A stretch of DNA of 64,000 nucleotides from positions 248,001-312,000 of the forward strand of contig NZ_VFPA01000004.1 in NCBI RefSeq assembly GCF_006716445.1, in the 5' to 3' direction. Below, piece by piece: positions 17,362-27,762 of the stretch (the stretch's first letter is position 1; the number at the start of each line of letters is the position of its first letter). Below the pieces are notes generated by a model. It saw only the letters and a program-made list of their open reading frames with translations. It had not been told where the DNA came from and made no database searches. The position numbers and the translations under genes were made by a program. Origin of the DNA: Pseudonocardia kunmingensis. Its GTDB lineage: Bacteria > Actinomycetota > Actinomycetes > Mycobacteriales > Pseudonocardiaceae.

Positions 17362-18900
17362 GTGGGTTGGTGTACCGACTGGGCCGGGTTGAGGGTTCCG
17401 CGCGTGCTGCGGGCCGCGGTGGTGGCCGCGGTGGCGGCGCTGGTGCTGTCCGGGTGTTCGGCCACGCCGGGGGGCGGTGGGGGCGATGGTTCCGAGGCGG
17501 CCCTGCTGCGGGTGGTGATGTTGGGCAGCGAGAACGAGACCCTGGACTACGGCTCGGCGCAGTCCTACTTCCCGTGGACCGTGATCGGCAACGCGTGCGA
17601 CAGCCTGGTGGTCACCCGCGACGGTGCGATCGTGGACTCGCTGGCCGAGACGATCGTCCCGAACGCCGATGCCACCGAGTGGATTGTGACCATCCGGGAC
17701 GGGGTCACCTTCCACAACGGCACTGCCCTGACCGCCGAGGACGTCGTGGCCAGCATCCGCTATTTCGCCGCGTCGCCCGGGTTCGGCACCTACTACTCGG
17801 TGGTGGACCTCGACGGGTTGACCGCGGTGGACGCGCGGACGGTCCGGGTGCCGTTGACGGCGCCGCGCGCCGATTTCGTCGACACCGTGCTCGGTTCGGC
17901 GAGTGTGGTGTTCGAGGCGGGCGAGGGCACGGCGGAGATGCCGTCGTGCAGCGGTCCGTTCCGGCTGGAGAGCTTCGACCAGGACACGGGCGCGGTCCTG
18001 CTCCGTCACGAGGGGTATTGGGGTGAGCGGGCCCTGCTGGAGCGGCTGGAGATCCGGCGCGTCGCCGATCCGGCGGCCCGGGTGAACGCCCTGGTCTCTG
18101 GCGAGGCCGACTACGCCTTCGACATCCCGTCCACGGGGGCGGCGACGGTCGGCGGTGTCGAGGGGCTGCAGGTGATGACGGGCGGGGTGGCGAACTCGGG
18201 CGCGATGTACTTCGTCCTCAACACCCGCGTCGCGCCGTTCGACGACCCTGCGGTGCGGCGCGCCCTCACCCAGGTCGTCAACCGGGAACAACTGGTGAGC
18301 GTCGTGCTGGGCGAGTACGGGCAGCTCGGCAACGACCTGTTCGGCAAAGGCCTCGAGGGCTACGACGGATCCATCGCGCAGCGGACGCAGGATCTGGACG
18401 CGGCCCGGGCCACCCTCGCGGCCGCGGGGGTCACCGCGCTCGACGCCACGGTCGCGGAGCTGACGCCGGGCCTGCGCGACGCCACCGAGCTGCTCGGCCA
18501 GCAGCTCGCCGAGGTGGGCGTGCAGCTCACCATCGACGAGATCGACCCGAGCTCGTTCTTCACCGACCTGGACAGGCTGTACTCCTCGCAGATCATCTCG
18601 ATGTACGGCCTGAACCGGCCGGTGGTGGTGACGCTGCCGCAGCTGTTCGGCGCCGAGAACCCCTACGCGTTCTCGGGCTGGAACCCGCCGCAGTTCACCA
18701 CCCTGGTGGAGCAGATGCAGCAGACGGTCGACGACAGCGCCCGGCAGGCCGTGCTGGATCAGATCCAGCAGCTGCAGTGGGAGCAGGGTGGCTACCTGGT
18801 GTGGGGGTACCGGGAGCAGATCTCGGCCGCCCGCGCGGGCCTGGCCGGGGTGCGCGCAAACGTGGGATATCCGGTGTTCGCGCAGGCCGGGTTCCGCTGA
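17362..18900 (+). CDS. Family 5 solute-binding lipoprotein of Opp/Nik-type ABC importer 1
   Basis: Extracellular binding lipoprotein (512 residues) that captures the substrate for the permeases encoded next. The signal peptide LRAAVVAAVAALVLSGC gives a lipobox Cys near residue 32. The mature protein has the SBP_bac_5 pattern: LAETIVPNADATEWIVTIRDGVTFHNG, TAEDVVASI and the late YFVLNTRVAPFDDPAVRRALTQVVNRE. The GTG start at 17362 follows GGAGGGG. The family binds peptides, nickel or metal-chelate complexes; the Zur-like box and the IrtAB-like genes in the same operon point to a zinc-chelate. The specific ligand is inferred, not shown. Confidence 0.87.
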   Translation: MGWCTDWAGLRVPRVLRAAVVAAVAALVLSGCSATPGGGGGDGSEAALLRVVMLGSENETLDYGSAQSYFPWTVIGNACDSLVVTRDGAIVDSLAETIVPNADATEWIVTIRDGVTFHNGTALTAEDVVASIRYFAASPGFGTYYSVVDLDGLTAVDARTVRVPLTAPRADFVDTVLGSASVVFEAGEGTAEMPSCSGPFRLESFDQDTGAVLLRHEGYWGERALLERLEIRRVADPAARVNALVSGEADYAFDIPSTGAATVGGVEGLQVMTGGVANSGAMYFVLNTRVAPFDDPAVRRALTQVVNREQLVSVVLGEYGQLGNDLFGKGLEGYDGSIAQRTQDLDAARATLAAAGVTALDATVAELTPGLRDATELLGQQLAEVGVQLTIDEIDPSSFFTDLDRLYSSQIISMYGLNRPVVVTLPQLFGAENPYAFSGWNPPQFTTLVEQMQQTVDDSARQAVLDQIQQLQWEQGGYLVWGYREQISAARAGLAGVRANVGYPVFAQAGFR

Positions 18901-19898
18901 GCAGCGCGAACGGTCCTCGCGGAAGTGATCCCGGCGGTGGTCCTGGCGGCGGTGGTCTCGGCTGGTTCGTCATCGGCAGGTTCGTCTCGACCGCAGGCGT
19001 GTTGCTGGTGGCGAGCGCGGGGATCTTCTGGCTCCTCGAGCTCGCCCCGGGCGATGCGGCCACCCAGGCGTTGGGACCGAGGGCGACGCCTGAGTCGCTG
19101 GCCGCGTTGCGCGGCGAGTACGGGCTGGACCGGTCGGCAGGCCAGCGGTACCTCTCCTGGTTGGGCGGGTTGGTCCGAGGCGACGCGGGCGAGTCGGTCG
19201 TGTCCGGACGAGCGGTGTCTGAGGTGTTGTCGGGGCCGCTCTCGCGCACCCTCGCGCTGGGTGCGTGCGCGGGCGTCGGGGTGCTGCTCGTCGGGGTCGT
19301 GGGCGGGATCGCAGCCGGTGTGCGGGCGGGCGGGCGCGGGGACCGGGCCGTGTCAGCGGCCGCGGTGGCCGGGCTGAGCACCCCGGAGTTCGTGGTCGGC
19401 ACGGTGCTGATCGTCGTGTTCGCCCTCGGTCTGGGCTGGTTGCCCGCGGTGTCGCTGCTGCCGACGTCGGGATCGGTGTGGGACCGGCCCGCCGTTCTCG
19501 TCCTGCCCGCGGTGACGATCGCCGTGGTGGCGGGCTCCTACGTGCTGCGGCTGGTGCGGGCGATCGTGGCCGGCCACGCCCAGGCCCCGCACGTCGTGGC
19601 GGCCCGCCTCGACGGCGTCGGCCCGGTCGCGGTGCTGGGCCGGCACCTGCTGCCGGGCGTGCTCGGCCCGGTCACCGGCGCCGTCGCGGTGGTCGTCCCC
19701 TACCTGCTGGGCGGCACCGTAGTCGCCGAGAGCGTGTTCGCCTACCCGGGTCTCGGACGGACCCTGGTGGCCGCCGTCGACGCGCGCGACCAGGTCCTGC
19801 TGCAGGGGGTGGCGATGGTCCTGGCGACCGGCACCGCCACGGCGTACATGCTCGCCGACGTCATCGCCCGCGCCACCGACCCGCATCGGGCGGCGTGA
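18777..19898 (+). CDS. ABC importer 1 permease (OppB/NikB-like)
   Basis: Inner-membrane permease with about six transmembrane segments; the recognisable protein begins at GWFVIGRFVSTAGVLLVASAGIFWLLELAPGDAA. The EAA loop is AARLDGVGPVAVLGRHLLPGV and the C-terminus has ESVFAYPGLGRTLVAAV. The start is uncertain: the only canonical in-frame start before the first membrane segment is GTG 18777, overlapping the upstream gene by 124 bp. A CTG at 18897 overlapping the upstream TGA would give a better-sized protein (333 residues). Translation by coupling is likely either way. It pairs with the permease starting at 19898. Confidence 0.83.
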   Translation: MGAGWLPGVGVPGADLGRPRGPGRGARKRGISGVRAGRVPLSSANGPRGSDPGGGPGGGGLGWFVIGRFVSTAGVLLVASAGIFWLLELAPGDAATQALGPRATPESLAALRGEYGLDRSAGQRYLSWLGGLVRGDAGESVVSGRAVSEVLSGPLSRTLALGACAGVGVLLVGVVGGIAAGVRAGGRGDRAVSAAAVAGLSTPEFVVGTVLIVVFALGLGWLPAVSLLPTSGSVWDRPAVLVLPAVTIAVVAGSYVLRLVRAIVAGHAQAPHVVAARLDGVGPVAVLGRHLLPGVLGPVTGAVAVVVPYLLGGTVVAESVFAYPGLGRTLVAAVDARDQVLLQGVAMVLATGTATAYMLADVIARATDPHRAA

Positions 19899-20698
19899 TG
19901 CGCGGCCGGGTCGACCGACGGTGGCGAACACCGGCAGGCGCCGGGCCCGCCACCGTGCTCGCCGCAATGGTGGCGCTGGTGGTCATCGGCCCGTTCGCGG
20001 CACCGAACGATCCCATGGCCTCCCTCTCGACCGCGTACCTCGCTGCGGGTGGTGAGTTCCCGCTGGGCACCGACAACCTGGGCCGCGACGTGCTGAGCCG
20101 GGTCCTCGCCGGCGGCTGGCCCGTCCTGGTACTGCCCGCTGTCGCCGTCACCATCTCGACATCGGTGGGCGTCGCCGTCGGGCTCACCCTGGTCGCCGGC
20201 CCGCGCCGCGGGAGACGCACCGGGCAGGTGCTCGACCTGTTATTGGTGCTGCCCCCCGTCCTCGTCCTGGTGATCCTCGCGTTCGTCCTGGGCCCGGGGG
20301 TCGGCACCCTGCTGATCATCATCACGGTGCTCAGCGCCCCGTTTACCGCACGTCAGGTACGGGCGCTGGCCGACCCGCTGCTCGACACCGGCTTCGTGCA
20401 CATCGCGCTCACCGAAGGCCACAACCGCGGCACGGTCGTGCTGCGCGAGGTCCTGCCCAACATCAGAGGCCCGGTTCTGGCCGACGCCGGCAACCGGCTG
20501 GTCGGCGCCGTCTACCTCGTGGCGTCGGCGAGCTTCCTGGGCATCAGCCCGCTGCCGGGATCGACGGACTGGGCGTCGATGGTGGCCGCCGCGTTGGGCG
20601 GCATCATGCTCAACCCCGCTGCGGTCCTCGCCCCCGCGCTGGCGATCGGACTGGTGACGGTCCCGGTCAACCTCCTCGTCGACCGGGCGGCTCGATGA
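19898..20698 (+). CDS. ABC importer 1 permease (OppC/NikC-like)
   Basis: Second permease (266 residues). The N-terminal cytoplasmic stretch is followed by one membrane segment and then FPLGTDNLGRDVLSRVLAGG, the hallmark of DppC/NikC proteins. The EAA loop is FVHIALTEGHNRGTVVLREVLPNI. Start and upstream stop overlap as TGATG, and the gene ends with ATGA into the ATPase gene, so the operon is tightly coupled. It is shorter than most OppC (about 290) but all membrane segments appear present. Confidence 0.86.
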   Translation: MRGRVDRRWRTPAGAGPATVLAAMVALVVIGPFAAPNDPMASLSTAYLAAGGEFPLGTDNLGRDVLSRVLAGGWPVLVLPAVAVTISTSVGVAVGLTLVAGPRRGRRTGQVLDLLLVLPPVLVLVILAFVLGPGVGTLLIIITVLSAPFTARQVRALADPLLDTGFVHIALTEGHNRGTVVLREVLPNIRGPVLADAGNRLVGAVYLVASASFLGISPLPGSTDWASMVAAALGGIMLNPAAVLAPALAIGLVTVPVNLLVDRAAR

Positions 20699-22263
20699 CC
20701 GCGCCGAACGCCGTCTCGGTACACGCGCTGACCGTCGCGGCCCCGACCGGGCGTCTGGTCCTCGACCGCGTCCACCTCGACGTGCCGGGCGGTGCCGCGG
20801 TCGCGCTGGTGGGAGAGTCCGGGGCCGGGAAGACGACCCTGGCGCTGACGCTGCTCGGGCACCTCGGACCAGGGCTGCGCCGGACCGCAGGCGAGGTCCT
20901 GGTCGCCGGAGTCGCGCCGCTGATGCTGTCGTCGCGAGCTCGTCGCGCGTTCCGACGCAGCGAGATCGCCTGGCTCGGGCAGGACCCGGCGGCGAGCCTC
21001 ACCCCCACGCGCCGGGTGTCGGACCTGGTCGGTGAGGTGGCACCCGGTCCACGCCCGGCCCGGCGGGACGCGGTGTGCGCGGCGCTGGAGGCACTTGGCC
21101 TGCCCATCGACGCCGCCTTCCTGCACCGCCACCCCCACGAGATCTCCGGTGGGCAGCGCCGCCGGGTCGCGCTCGCCCGCGCCCTCGTGCGCCGCCCCCG
21201 GGTGCTCGTGCTCGACGAGCCGGTCACCGGACTCGACCCAGATGCCAGGGCGCAGGTCGTCGACGAGATCGGCCTCGTCCGCCGGACCGCGGGCTGCACG
21301 CTCGTGGTGATCAGCCACGATCTCGGCGCCGTGCGCGACCTCGCCGAGCAGACCGTGATCCTCGATGCCGGGCGGGTGGTCGAGGCAGGCGGTAGCGCCG
21401 CGACCCTGGCCGCCCCCACCTCACCGGTGACCCGCAGGCTGATCGACGCCGCCACCCCGGTCGGGCTCCGCGCGGCACCCGCGCCCGGGCCGGCGACGTT
21501 GCGGGTCACCGACCTGGGTGCGGCCCACGGCCGACAACCGGTCTTCCAGGGAGTGTCCTTCACCCTCGGGCCGGGCGAATGTCTCGCGTTGAGCGGGTCG
21601 TCCGGGATCGGGAAGAGCACCCTGGCGCGCACCATCCTCGGGCTGCACATCCCCACCCACGGCCAGGTCGCGCTCGATGACGTCGGGCTGGCGCCCGGGG
21701 TGCACGACCGATCCGCAGGGCAGCGCCGCGCGATCGCCTACGTACCCCAGGACCCGGCCACCTCGCTCAACCCCGCCCGAACCGTGCACGCCACGCTGGC
21801 CCGCGCCGTGGCGCACGGTGCCCTGACTCGCGATGCCGTGACTCGCGGCGCCACGACACGCGGTGCGCCGGCCTGGTCGTCGCAGCGCGTTGCGGTGGCC
21901 CGACTCCTGGCGGCGGTGGGGCTCGAACCCGATACGGCGTCGCGGCGCCCGACCGAGTTGTCGGGTGGGCAGCGGCAGCGGGTCGCCCTCGCCCGGGCGC
22001 TGGCCGGGCAGCCGCGGGTGCTGGTCTGCGACGAGGTCACCTCCGCTCTCGATCCCACCGTCGGCGCAGCCGTGCTGGACCTGCTCGACCGCCTGCGCCG
22101 CGAGCACCACCTGTGCATCCTGCTGATCACCCACGAGCCCGGCGCCGCGGGCCGGGTCGCGACGCGCGCCCACACCCTCACCGCCACCGGCCTCCTCGGC
22201 GACCCCGCGGCCGATGTGCCAGCGGCGTCCGCACTGAACGGAGCTGACCATGTCCACCGCTGA
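20695..22263 (+). CDS. Double-domain ABC ATPase of importer 1 (OppDF-like fusion)
   Basis: Two nucleotide-binding domains in one 522-residue chain power importer 1. Domain 1 has Walker A GESGAGKTT (about residue 41), signature SGGQRRRVALARAL and Walker B VLVLDEP. Domain 2 has GSSGIGKST (about 301), SGGQRQRVALARAL and VLVCDEVTSALDP. In most Opp/Nik systems these are two genes (D and F). A 14-bp overlap with the following ABC gene indicates co-translation. A repeat-like stretch HGALTRDAVTRGATTRGA lies between the domain 2 Walker A and signature. Confidence 0.88.
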   Translation: MTAPNAVSVHALTVAAPTGRLVLDRVHLDVPGGAAVALVGESGAGKTTLALTLLGHLGPGLRRTAGEVLVAGVAPLMLSSRARRAFRRSEIAWLGQDPAASLTPTRRVSDLVGEVAPGPRPARRDAVCAALEALGLPIDAAFLHRHPHEISGGQRRRVALARALVRRPRVLVLDEPVTGLDPDARAQVVDEIGLVRRTAGCTLVVISHDLGAVRDLAEQTVILDAGRVVEAGGSAATLAAPTSPVTRRLIDAATPVGLRAAPAPGPATLRVTDLGAAHGRQPVFQGVSFTLGPGECLALSGSSGIGKSTLARTILGLHIPTHGQVALDDVGLAPGVHDRSAGQRRAIAYVPQDPATSLNPARTVHATLARAVAHGALTRDAVTRGATTRGAPAWSSQRVAVARLLAAVGLEPDTASRRPTELSGGQRQRVALARALAGQPRVLVCDEVTSALDPTVGAAVLDLLDRLRREHHLCILLITHEPGAAGRVATRAHTLTATGLLGDPAADVPAASALNGADHVHR

Positions 22264-24013
22264 GGCCATACCCACCCACAGTGCGGTCGCCCAGCTACTG
22301 GCTCCGATCCGGGGCAGGCTGGCCCTGGCCGTCGTCCTGCAGGCGGTGTCCTCCGCGCTGGTCCTGGCCCCACTGATCGGGGTCGGCGAGCTCGCCCGGA
22401 TCCTGCTTGCCGCGCCGATCGACGCGGCCCGCGCCTGGACCGTCGTGCTGACCGCCACCGGTCTGCTGGCCGCCGGGTTGGCGCTGCGCGGCGCGGCGGA
22501 CCTGACCACCCATCTCGCCGACAACACCTTCACGCTGCAACTACGCCGCCGGCTCGCGACCGCGTTGTCGGCCGCTCCGCTGGGCTGGTTCTCCGAACAC
22601 GCCTCGGGCCGGATCAAGCAGGGCATGCAGGACGATGTGTCCGCTATCCATCACCTGATCGGGCACGCCTTCACCAACCTCGCCGCCGCCGTGACCACCC
22701 CGCTGATCGTGTACGGGTACCTCTTCTGGGTCGACTGGCGTCTGGCGCTGGTGCTGCTCGCCCCACTGCCGGTGTTCGCCGGGATGTACCGGCGGATGAT
22801 GGCAGGCAGCGCGGTGAAGATGAGCGACTACGGTCAGGTCTTGGCCGAGGTCAACGACGCCACCGTCGAGTTCGTGCACGGCATCCCGGTGGTCAAGACC
22901 TTCGGCCGGGCAGGCCACGCCCACCACGCCTACGGCGCCGCCGTCGACCGGTTCACCGCGTTCTTCCTGGGTTGGTCGCGGCCACTGATCCGACCCGAGA
23001 CCGTCGCCGCCGCCGCGCTCGCACCGGTCACGATGGTGCTGCTCACCCTCCTACCTGGTACCTGGCTGCTCGCTACCGCCGCGATGGACCCGACCGATCT
23101 GCTCCCCTTCCTGCTGCTGGGCCCCGGCATCGGCGCCCCGATCGCGGCGCTGACCGCGAGCACCCAGTCCCTGCAGCTGGCCCGCGGGGCCGCGGCCCGA
23201 GTCGGCGCACTGCTCGACATCACACCGATGCCCCGACCAGCACATCCCCTCGTCCCGGTGGGAACCACCGTGCAGTTCGACCAGGTCGGGTTCTCCTACG
23301 ACTCTGCCCACCAGGTCCTCGACGATGTCACCCTGACCCTCGAACCCGGAACCGTGACCGCGCTGGTGGGTGCGTCGGGCTCGGGCAAATCGACCCTGGC
23401 CCGGTTGCTGCTGCGGTTCTTCGACCCCACCGCAGGCCGTATCCGCCTCGGCGGCGTCGACCTCGCCCGGATCACGCCCGAGCAGCTCTATCAGCGAGTC
23501 GGGTTCGTGTTCCAGGACGTGGCGCTCCTGCGGGCCAGCATCGCCGAGAACATCGCGCTGGGCCGCCCGCACGCATCTCGCGACCAGGTCGTCGCGGCTG
23601 CGCGAGCCGCGAACATCCACCACGTCGTGGACACGTTGCCGCGCGGCTACGACTCCGTTTATGGGGAGGATGCGCACCTCTCCGGTGGGCAGGCGCAGCG
23701 CGTCGCGATCGCCCGAGCACTGCTGCTCGACCCGCCCTTGCTCGTACTCGACGAGCCCACCTCCGCCGCCGACGCCGAGTCCGAACGAGCCGTGCAGGAC
23801 GCCCTGTCCACACTCGCGGTGCGCGACCAGGCGCCGCGCACGGTCCTGGTGATCGCGCACCGCCTCGACAGCATCACCGCCGCAGATCAGATCGTCGTCC
23901 TCGACGGCGGCCGCATCGTCGAGCGCGGGACCCACCGAGATCTGCTCGCCGCCGGTGGCCGCTACGCGCAGCTGTGGCGCATCCAGCACCTGAGCGGCGC
24001 GGAGGTGAACTGA
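22250..24013 (+). CDS. ABC transporter, fused membrane and ATPase domains (IrtA/YbtP-like)
   Basis: A 587-residue type IV ABC half-transporter: about six membrane helices (residues 15-310), then the ATPase with GASGSGKST, the Q-loop FVFQDVAL, SGGQAQRVAIARAL and LLVLDEPTSA. Architecture and order with the next gene match the IrtAB/YbtPQ siderophore-importer pairs, which have exporter fold but import metal-loaded siderophores. No N-terminal siderophore-interacting domain is present, unlike IrtA. Inference: it moves a zinc-chelate, possibly after periplasm-equivalent capture by the upstream system. An exporter role cannot be excluded. Confidence 0.8.
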   Translation: MSTAEAIPTHSAVAQLLAPIRGRLALAVVLQAVSSALVLAPLIGVGELARILLAAPIDAARAWTVVLTATGLLAAGLALRGAADLTTHLADNTFTLQLRRRLATALSAAPLGWFSEHASGRIKQGMQDDVSAIHHLIGHAFTNLAAAVTTPLIVYGYLFWVDWRLALVLLAPLPVFAGMYRRMMAGSAVKMSDYGQVLAEVNDATVEFVHGIPVVKTFGRAGHAHHAYGAAVDRFTAFFLGWSRPLIRPETVAAAALAPVTMVLLTLLPGTWLLATAAMDPTDLLPFLLLGPGIGAPIAALTASTQSLQLARGAAARVGALLDITPMPRPAHPLVPVGTTVQFDQVGFSYDSAHQVLDDVTLTLEPGTVTALVGASGSGKSTLARLLLRFFDPTAGRIRLGGVDLARITPEQLYQRVGFVFQDVALLRASIAENIALGRPHASRDQVVAAARAANIHHVVDTLPRGYDSVYGEDAHLSGGQAQRVAIARALLLDPPLLVLDEPTSAADAESERAVQDALSTLAVRDQAPRTVLVIAHRLDSITAADQIVVLDGGRIVERGTHRDLLAAGGRYAQLWRIQHLSGAEVN

Positions 24014-24014
24014 C

Positions 24015-25754
24015 GTGCTCGACAAGCTCATGGGCCTGCTCGGCCCGCAGAAGGCGCACCTGCTGCGCTCGCATCTGGTCCTGAGCGCGCTCTGGTCGAT
24101 CGCGCAGGGGCTGACGATCGCGCTGGCCGTCCCCGCCGTCACACACCTGCTCGCCGGGGACCCGGTCGCCGCCCTGCCCTGGCTCGCCGCCGTCGGGGCC
24201 GGGGCGATCTGCTCGTGGGTCCTGCACCACGTCTCGACCCTGCGCGGGTTCGACGCCGCCATCGAGCTGCTCTCCACCCTGCGCCACCGCATCGGTGACC
24301 ACGTGGCCACCCTCCCACTGGGCTGGTTCACCCCGGCCCGCACCGGACGGCTCGGGCACCTGCTGAGCGCGGGCGTGATGGACATATTCGCCCTGCCCGT
24401 GCGCCAGCTCTCCGCGCTCGTCCAAGCCACGGTCACCCCGCTCGTGCTGACCATCGCGGTCGCCGTGTTCGAGCCACGGCTCGCGCTCGTCGTCGCCGCC
24501 GCGCTACCACTGGTCGCCGGCGCCTACTGGTGGTCGGGCCGGCTCGGCCGGCACGCGGACGCCGCTGTGGACGCCTCCGCCGCTCACGTCACCGACCGGA
24601 TGGTCGAGTTCGCCCGCAACCAGACGGTGCTGCGGGCGTTCGGTCGGGCCGGGACCGGCCTCGACCAGTTCGACCAGGCGCTCCTGGCCCAGCAGCGCGC
24701 CGAGCGCCGGCAGCTGTGGATGGTGCTCCCGCCGCTGATCGTGAACGGTTCCATCGCCCGGCTGCTGTTCCTGGGCCTGCTCGCCACGGTCACCTCGGTG
24801 GCGGTAGGCGCACAGACACCCGCGCAGGTCGGGACAGCCGTGGCGCTGCTGGTCGTGGTCAACCGGATCGTGGAACCACTGAGCGAGGTGGCCGCGCACG
24901 GCACGACGATCCGGATGGCCACCGCCCAGCTCGACACCGTCGAGGCGATCCTCACCTCGGCCCCGCTGCAGCAGCCGGCCACACCGGCCCCCACCCCTGC
25001 CCGCACCGACATCGAGCTGCGCCGCGTCCGCTTCGCCTACCAGCCGGGCCGCCCCGTCGTCGACGACGTGTCCCTGTCGATCCCCGAAGGCAGCATGACC
25101 GCGCTCGTCGGGGCATCCGGGTCAGGAAAAACCACCATCACCCGGCTGATCGCCCGCTTCTGGGACACCACCGACGGTCAGGTCCTGATCGGCGGCGTCG
25201 ACGTCCGGGACCTGCACACCGAGCAGCTCATGAGCCTGATCGCGCCGGTCTTCCAGGACACCTACCTGTTCTCCGGCATCCTGCTCGACAACCTGCGCAT
25301 CGCCCGCCCGACCGCCAGTGATGACGACATCGAGCGGGCGGCCGCCACCGCCCGGGTGACCGAGATCGTCGAACGCCTCCCCCACGGGTGGCGCACCCCG
25401 GTCGGGGAGGGCGGCGCACGGCTGTCCGGCGGGGAACGCCAGCGCGTCGCGCTGGCCCGCGCGCTGGTCAAGGACGCACCGATCATGCTGCTCGACGAGG
25501 CGACCAGCGCGCTCGACGCCGTCACCCAGGCGGCCGTCAGCGCGGGCCTGCTGGCGGTCCGGCGCCGCAGAACGATGCTGGTCATCGCCCACCAGCTCGC
25601 CACCATCGTCGACGCCGACCAGATCGTCGTCCTGGACCATGGGCAGGTGGTCGAACACGGCACCCACGAGGAGCTGCTCGCGATGAACCGCCGCTACGCC
25701 GCCTTCTGGCGCGCTCGCACTGCGGCCCAGGGCTGGCGGCTGACCCGTGGCTGA
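24015..25754 (+). CDS. ABC transporter, fused membrane and ATPase domains (IrtB/YbtQ-like)
   Basis: Partner half-transporter of 579 residues, starting GTG one base after the previous stop. The membrane domain (residues 20-300) contains LPLGWFTPARTGRLGHLLSAGVMDI, the segment typical of YbtQ/IrtB-type proteins. The ATPase has GASGSGKTT, FQDTYLFSGIL, LSGGERQRVALARAL and IMLLDEATSALD. Together with the previous gene it should form a heterodimer. The TetR gene starts 8 bp inside its end, so the regulator is co-expressed. Confidence 0.8.
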   Translation: MLDKLMGLLGPQKAHLLRSHLVLSALWSIAQGLTIALAVPAVTHLLAGDPVAALPWLAAVGAGAICSWVLHHVSTLRGFDAAIELLSTLRHRIGDHVATLPLGWFTPARTGRLGHLLSAGVMDIFALPVRQLSALVQATVTPLVLTIAVAVFEPRLALVVAAALPLVAGAYWWSGRLGRHADAAVDASAAHVTDRMVEFARNQTVLRAFGRAGTGLDQFDQALLAQQRAERRQLWMVLPPLIVNGSIARLLFLGLLATVTSVAVGAQTPAQVGTAVALLVVVNRIVEPLSEVAAHGTTIRMATAQLDTVEAILTSAPLQQPATPAPTPARTDIELRRVRFAYQPGRPVVDDVSLSIPEGSMTALVGASGSGKTTITRLIARFWDTTDGQVLIGGVDVRDLHTEQLMSLIAPVFQDTYLFSGILLDNLRIARPTASDDDIERAAATARVTEIVERLPHGWRTPVGEGGARLSGGERQRVALARALVKDAPIMLLDEATSALDAVTQAAVSAGLLAVRRRRTMLVIAHQLATIVDADQIVVLDHGQVVEHGTHEELLAMNRRYAAFWRARTAAQGWRLTRG

Positions 25755-26454
25755 ACCCCCCGATCCCGCCCGCCGCGGCCCCGGCCGCCCACCCAAGATC
25801 AGCCGCGACGACATCGTCGCCGCCGTAGTCGCCGAGGGCTTCGCCAGGATCACCGTCCCGGCTGTCGCCGCCCGGCTCGGCGTCACCACCGTCACCCTCT
25901 ACCGGCACGTCCCCGACCGGGCACACATGCTCGAACTGGCGTGGGACCACATCGTCTCCACGGCCACGTGGCCCGACACCGCACTGCCCTGGGCCGAACT
26001 CCTGCGCGACTCGGCCATCGCGATGTGGCGGCTCCTGGAGCAGCACAACGGTGCCGTGACCGCGCTGTCGACCGGGCTCGTACCGCCCGCCATGGTCCAG
26101 ATGATCGACGACCTCGCCGTCGCTCTGGTCGAGCAAGGCTTCACCGCCCACGACGCGGTTCTCGCCGTCGACCTCGTCCTCGACCTCGCCGTCGACCATC
26201 GCCTCGGCGTCGAGCGTCTCGACGGCCCCACCCGCGAGGACTCGACGATCCGGGACGGGCTCAGCGCGGTGTGGGCGCCCTCGACCGGCGATGGCGACGC
26301 CCGACGCGACGTCAAGCGCGAGATGCGCAACGCGATCGCCGAACCGCCGATCACCTGGTTCAACCGCAAACTCACCCTGGCTCTGGCCGGAATCCGGTGC
26401 GACCTGGCGCCTCGGCCGCGCTTGCGTCCAGGATCGTGCCCCTCATCCTGTTGA
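25747..26454 (+). CDS. TetR-family transcriptional regulator
   Basis: A 235-residue regulator. The N-terminal helix-turn-helix covers RDDIVAAVVAEGFARITVPAVAARLGVTTVTLYRHVPDRAHML (residues 20-62). The C-terminal domain is of the TetR_C type with ALPWAELLRDSAIAMWRLLEQH. It overlaps the transporter gene by 8 bp and probably senses a ligand related to the transported compound or controls the operon alongside Zur. The last 20 residues are Pro/Arg-rich and unlikely to be structured. Confidence 0.83.
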   Translation: MAEPPDPARRGPGRPPKISRDDIVAAVVAEGFARITVPAVAARLGVTTVTLYRHVPDRAHMLELAWDHIVSTATWPDTALPWAELLRDSAIAMWRLLEQHNGAVTALSTGLVPPAMVQMIDDLAVALVEQGFTAHDAVLAVDLVLDLAVDHRLGVERLDGPTREDSTIRDGLSAVWAPSTGDGDARRDVKREMRNAIAEPPITWFNRKLTLALAGIRCDLAPRPRLRPGSCPSSC

Positions 26455-26576
26455 GGACGGCAGTCGCGCTGCACTGGATCGTTTCACTGACGTTCGACAC
26501 CGGGGCGAACGATCAACGCGGTATCGGGCCCCTGAAGTTGTCCGGACCGGGTACCACCATCCCGGACCACGCCCGT

Positions 26577-26598
26577 CTTGACAACGGTTACCATTTTG
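26577..26598 (+). promoter_or_regulatory. Zur-like box overlapping a leaderless promoter
   Basis: The sequence TTGACAACGGTTACCATTTT contains the box core GACAACGGTTACC. The hexamer TACCAT (26589-26594) fits a TANNNT -10 element 7 bases before the GTG of the GTPase gene, which has no ribosome-binding site. The repressor site therefore covers the -10 element. Confidence 0.75.
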
Positions 26599-26601
26599 TC
26601 C

Positions 26602-27758
<1,157 letters not shown>

Positions 27759-27762
<4 letters not shown>

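Noticed and set aside
22250..25754. Simple drug-exporter interpretation of the two fused ABC proteins
   Set aside because: Not excluded, but the pairing, order and operon context fit IrtAB/YbtPQ-like importers better; recorded as an alternative in the entries.
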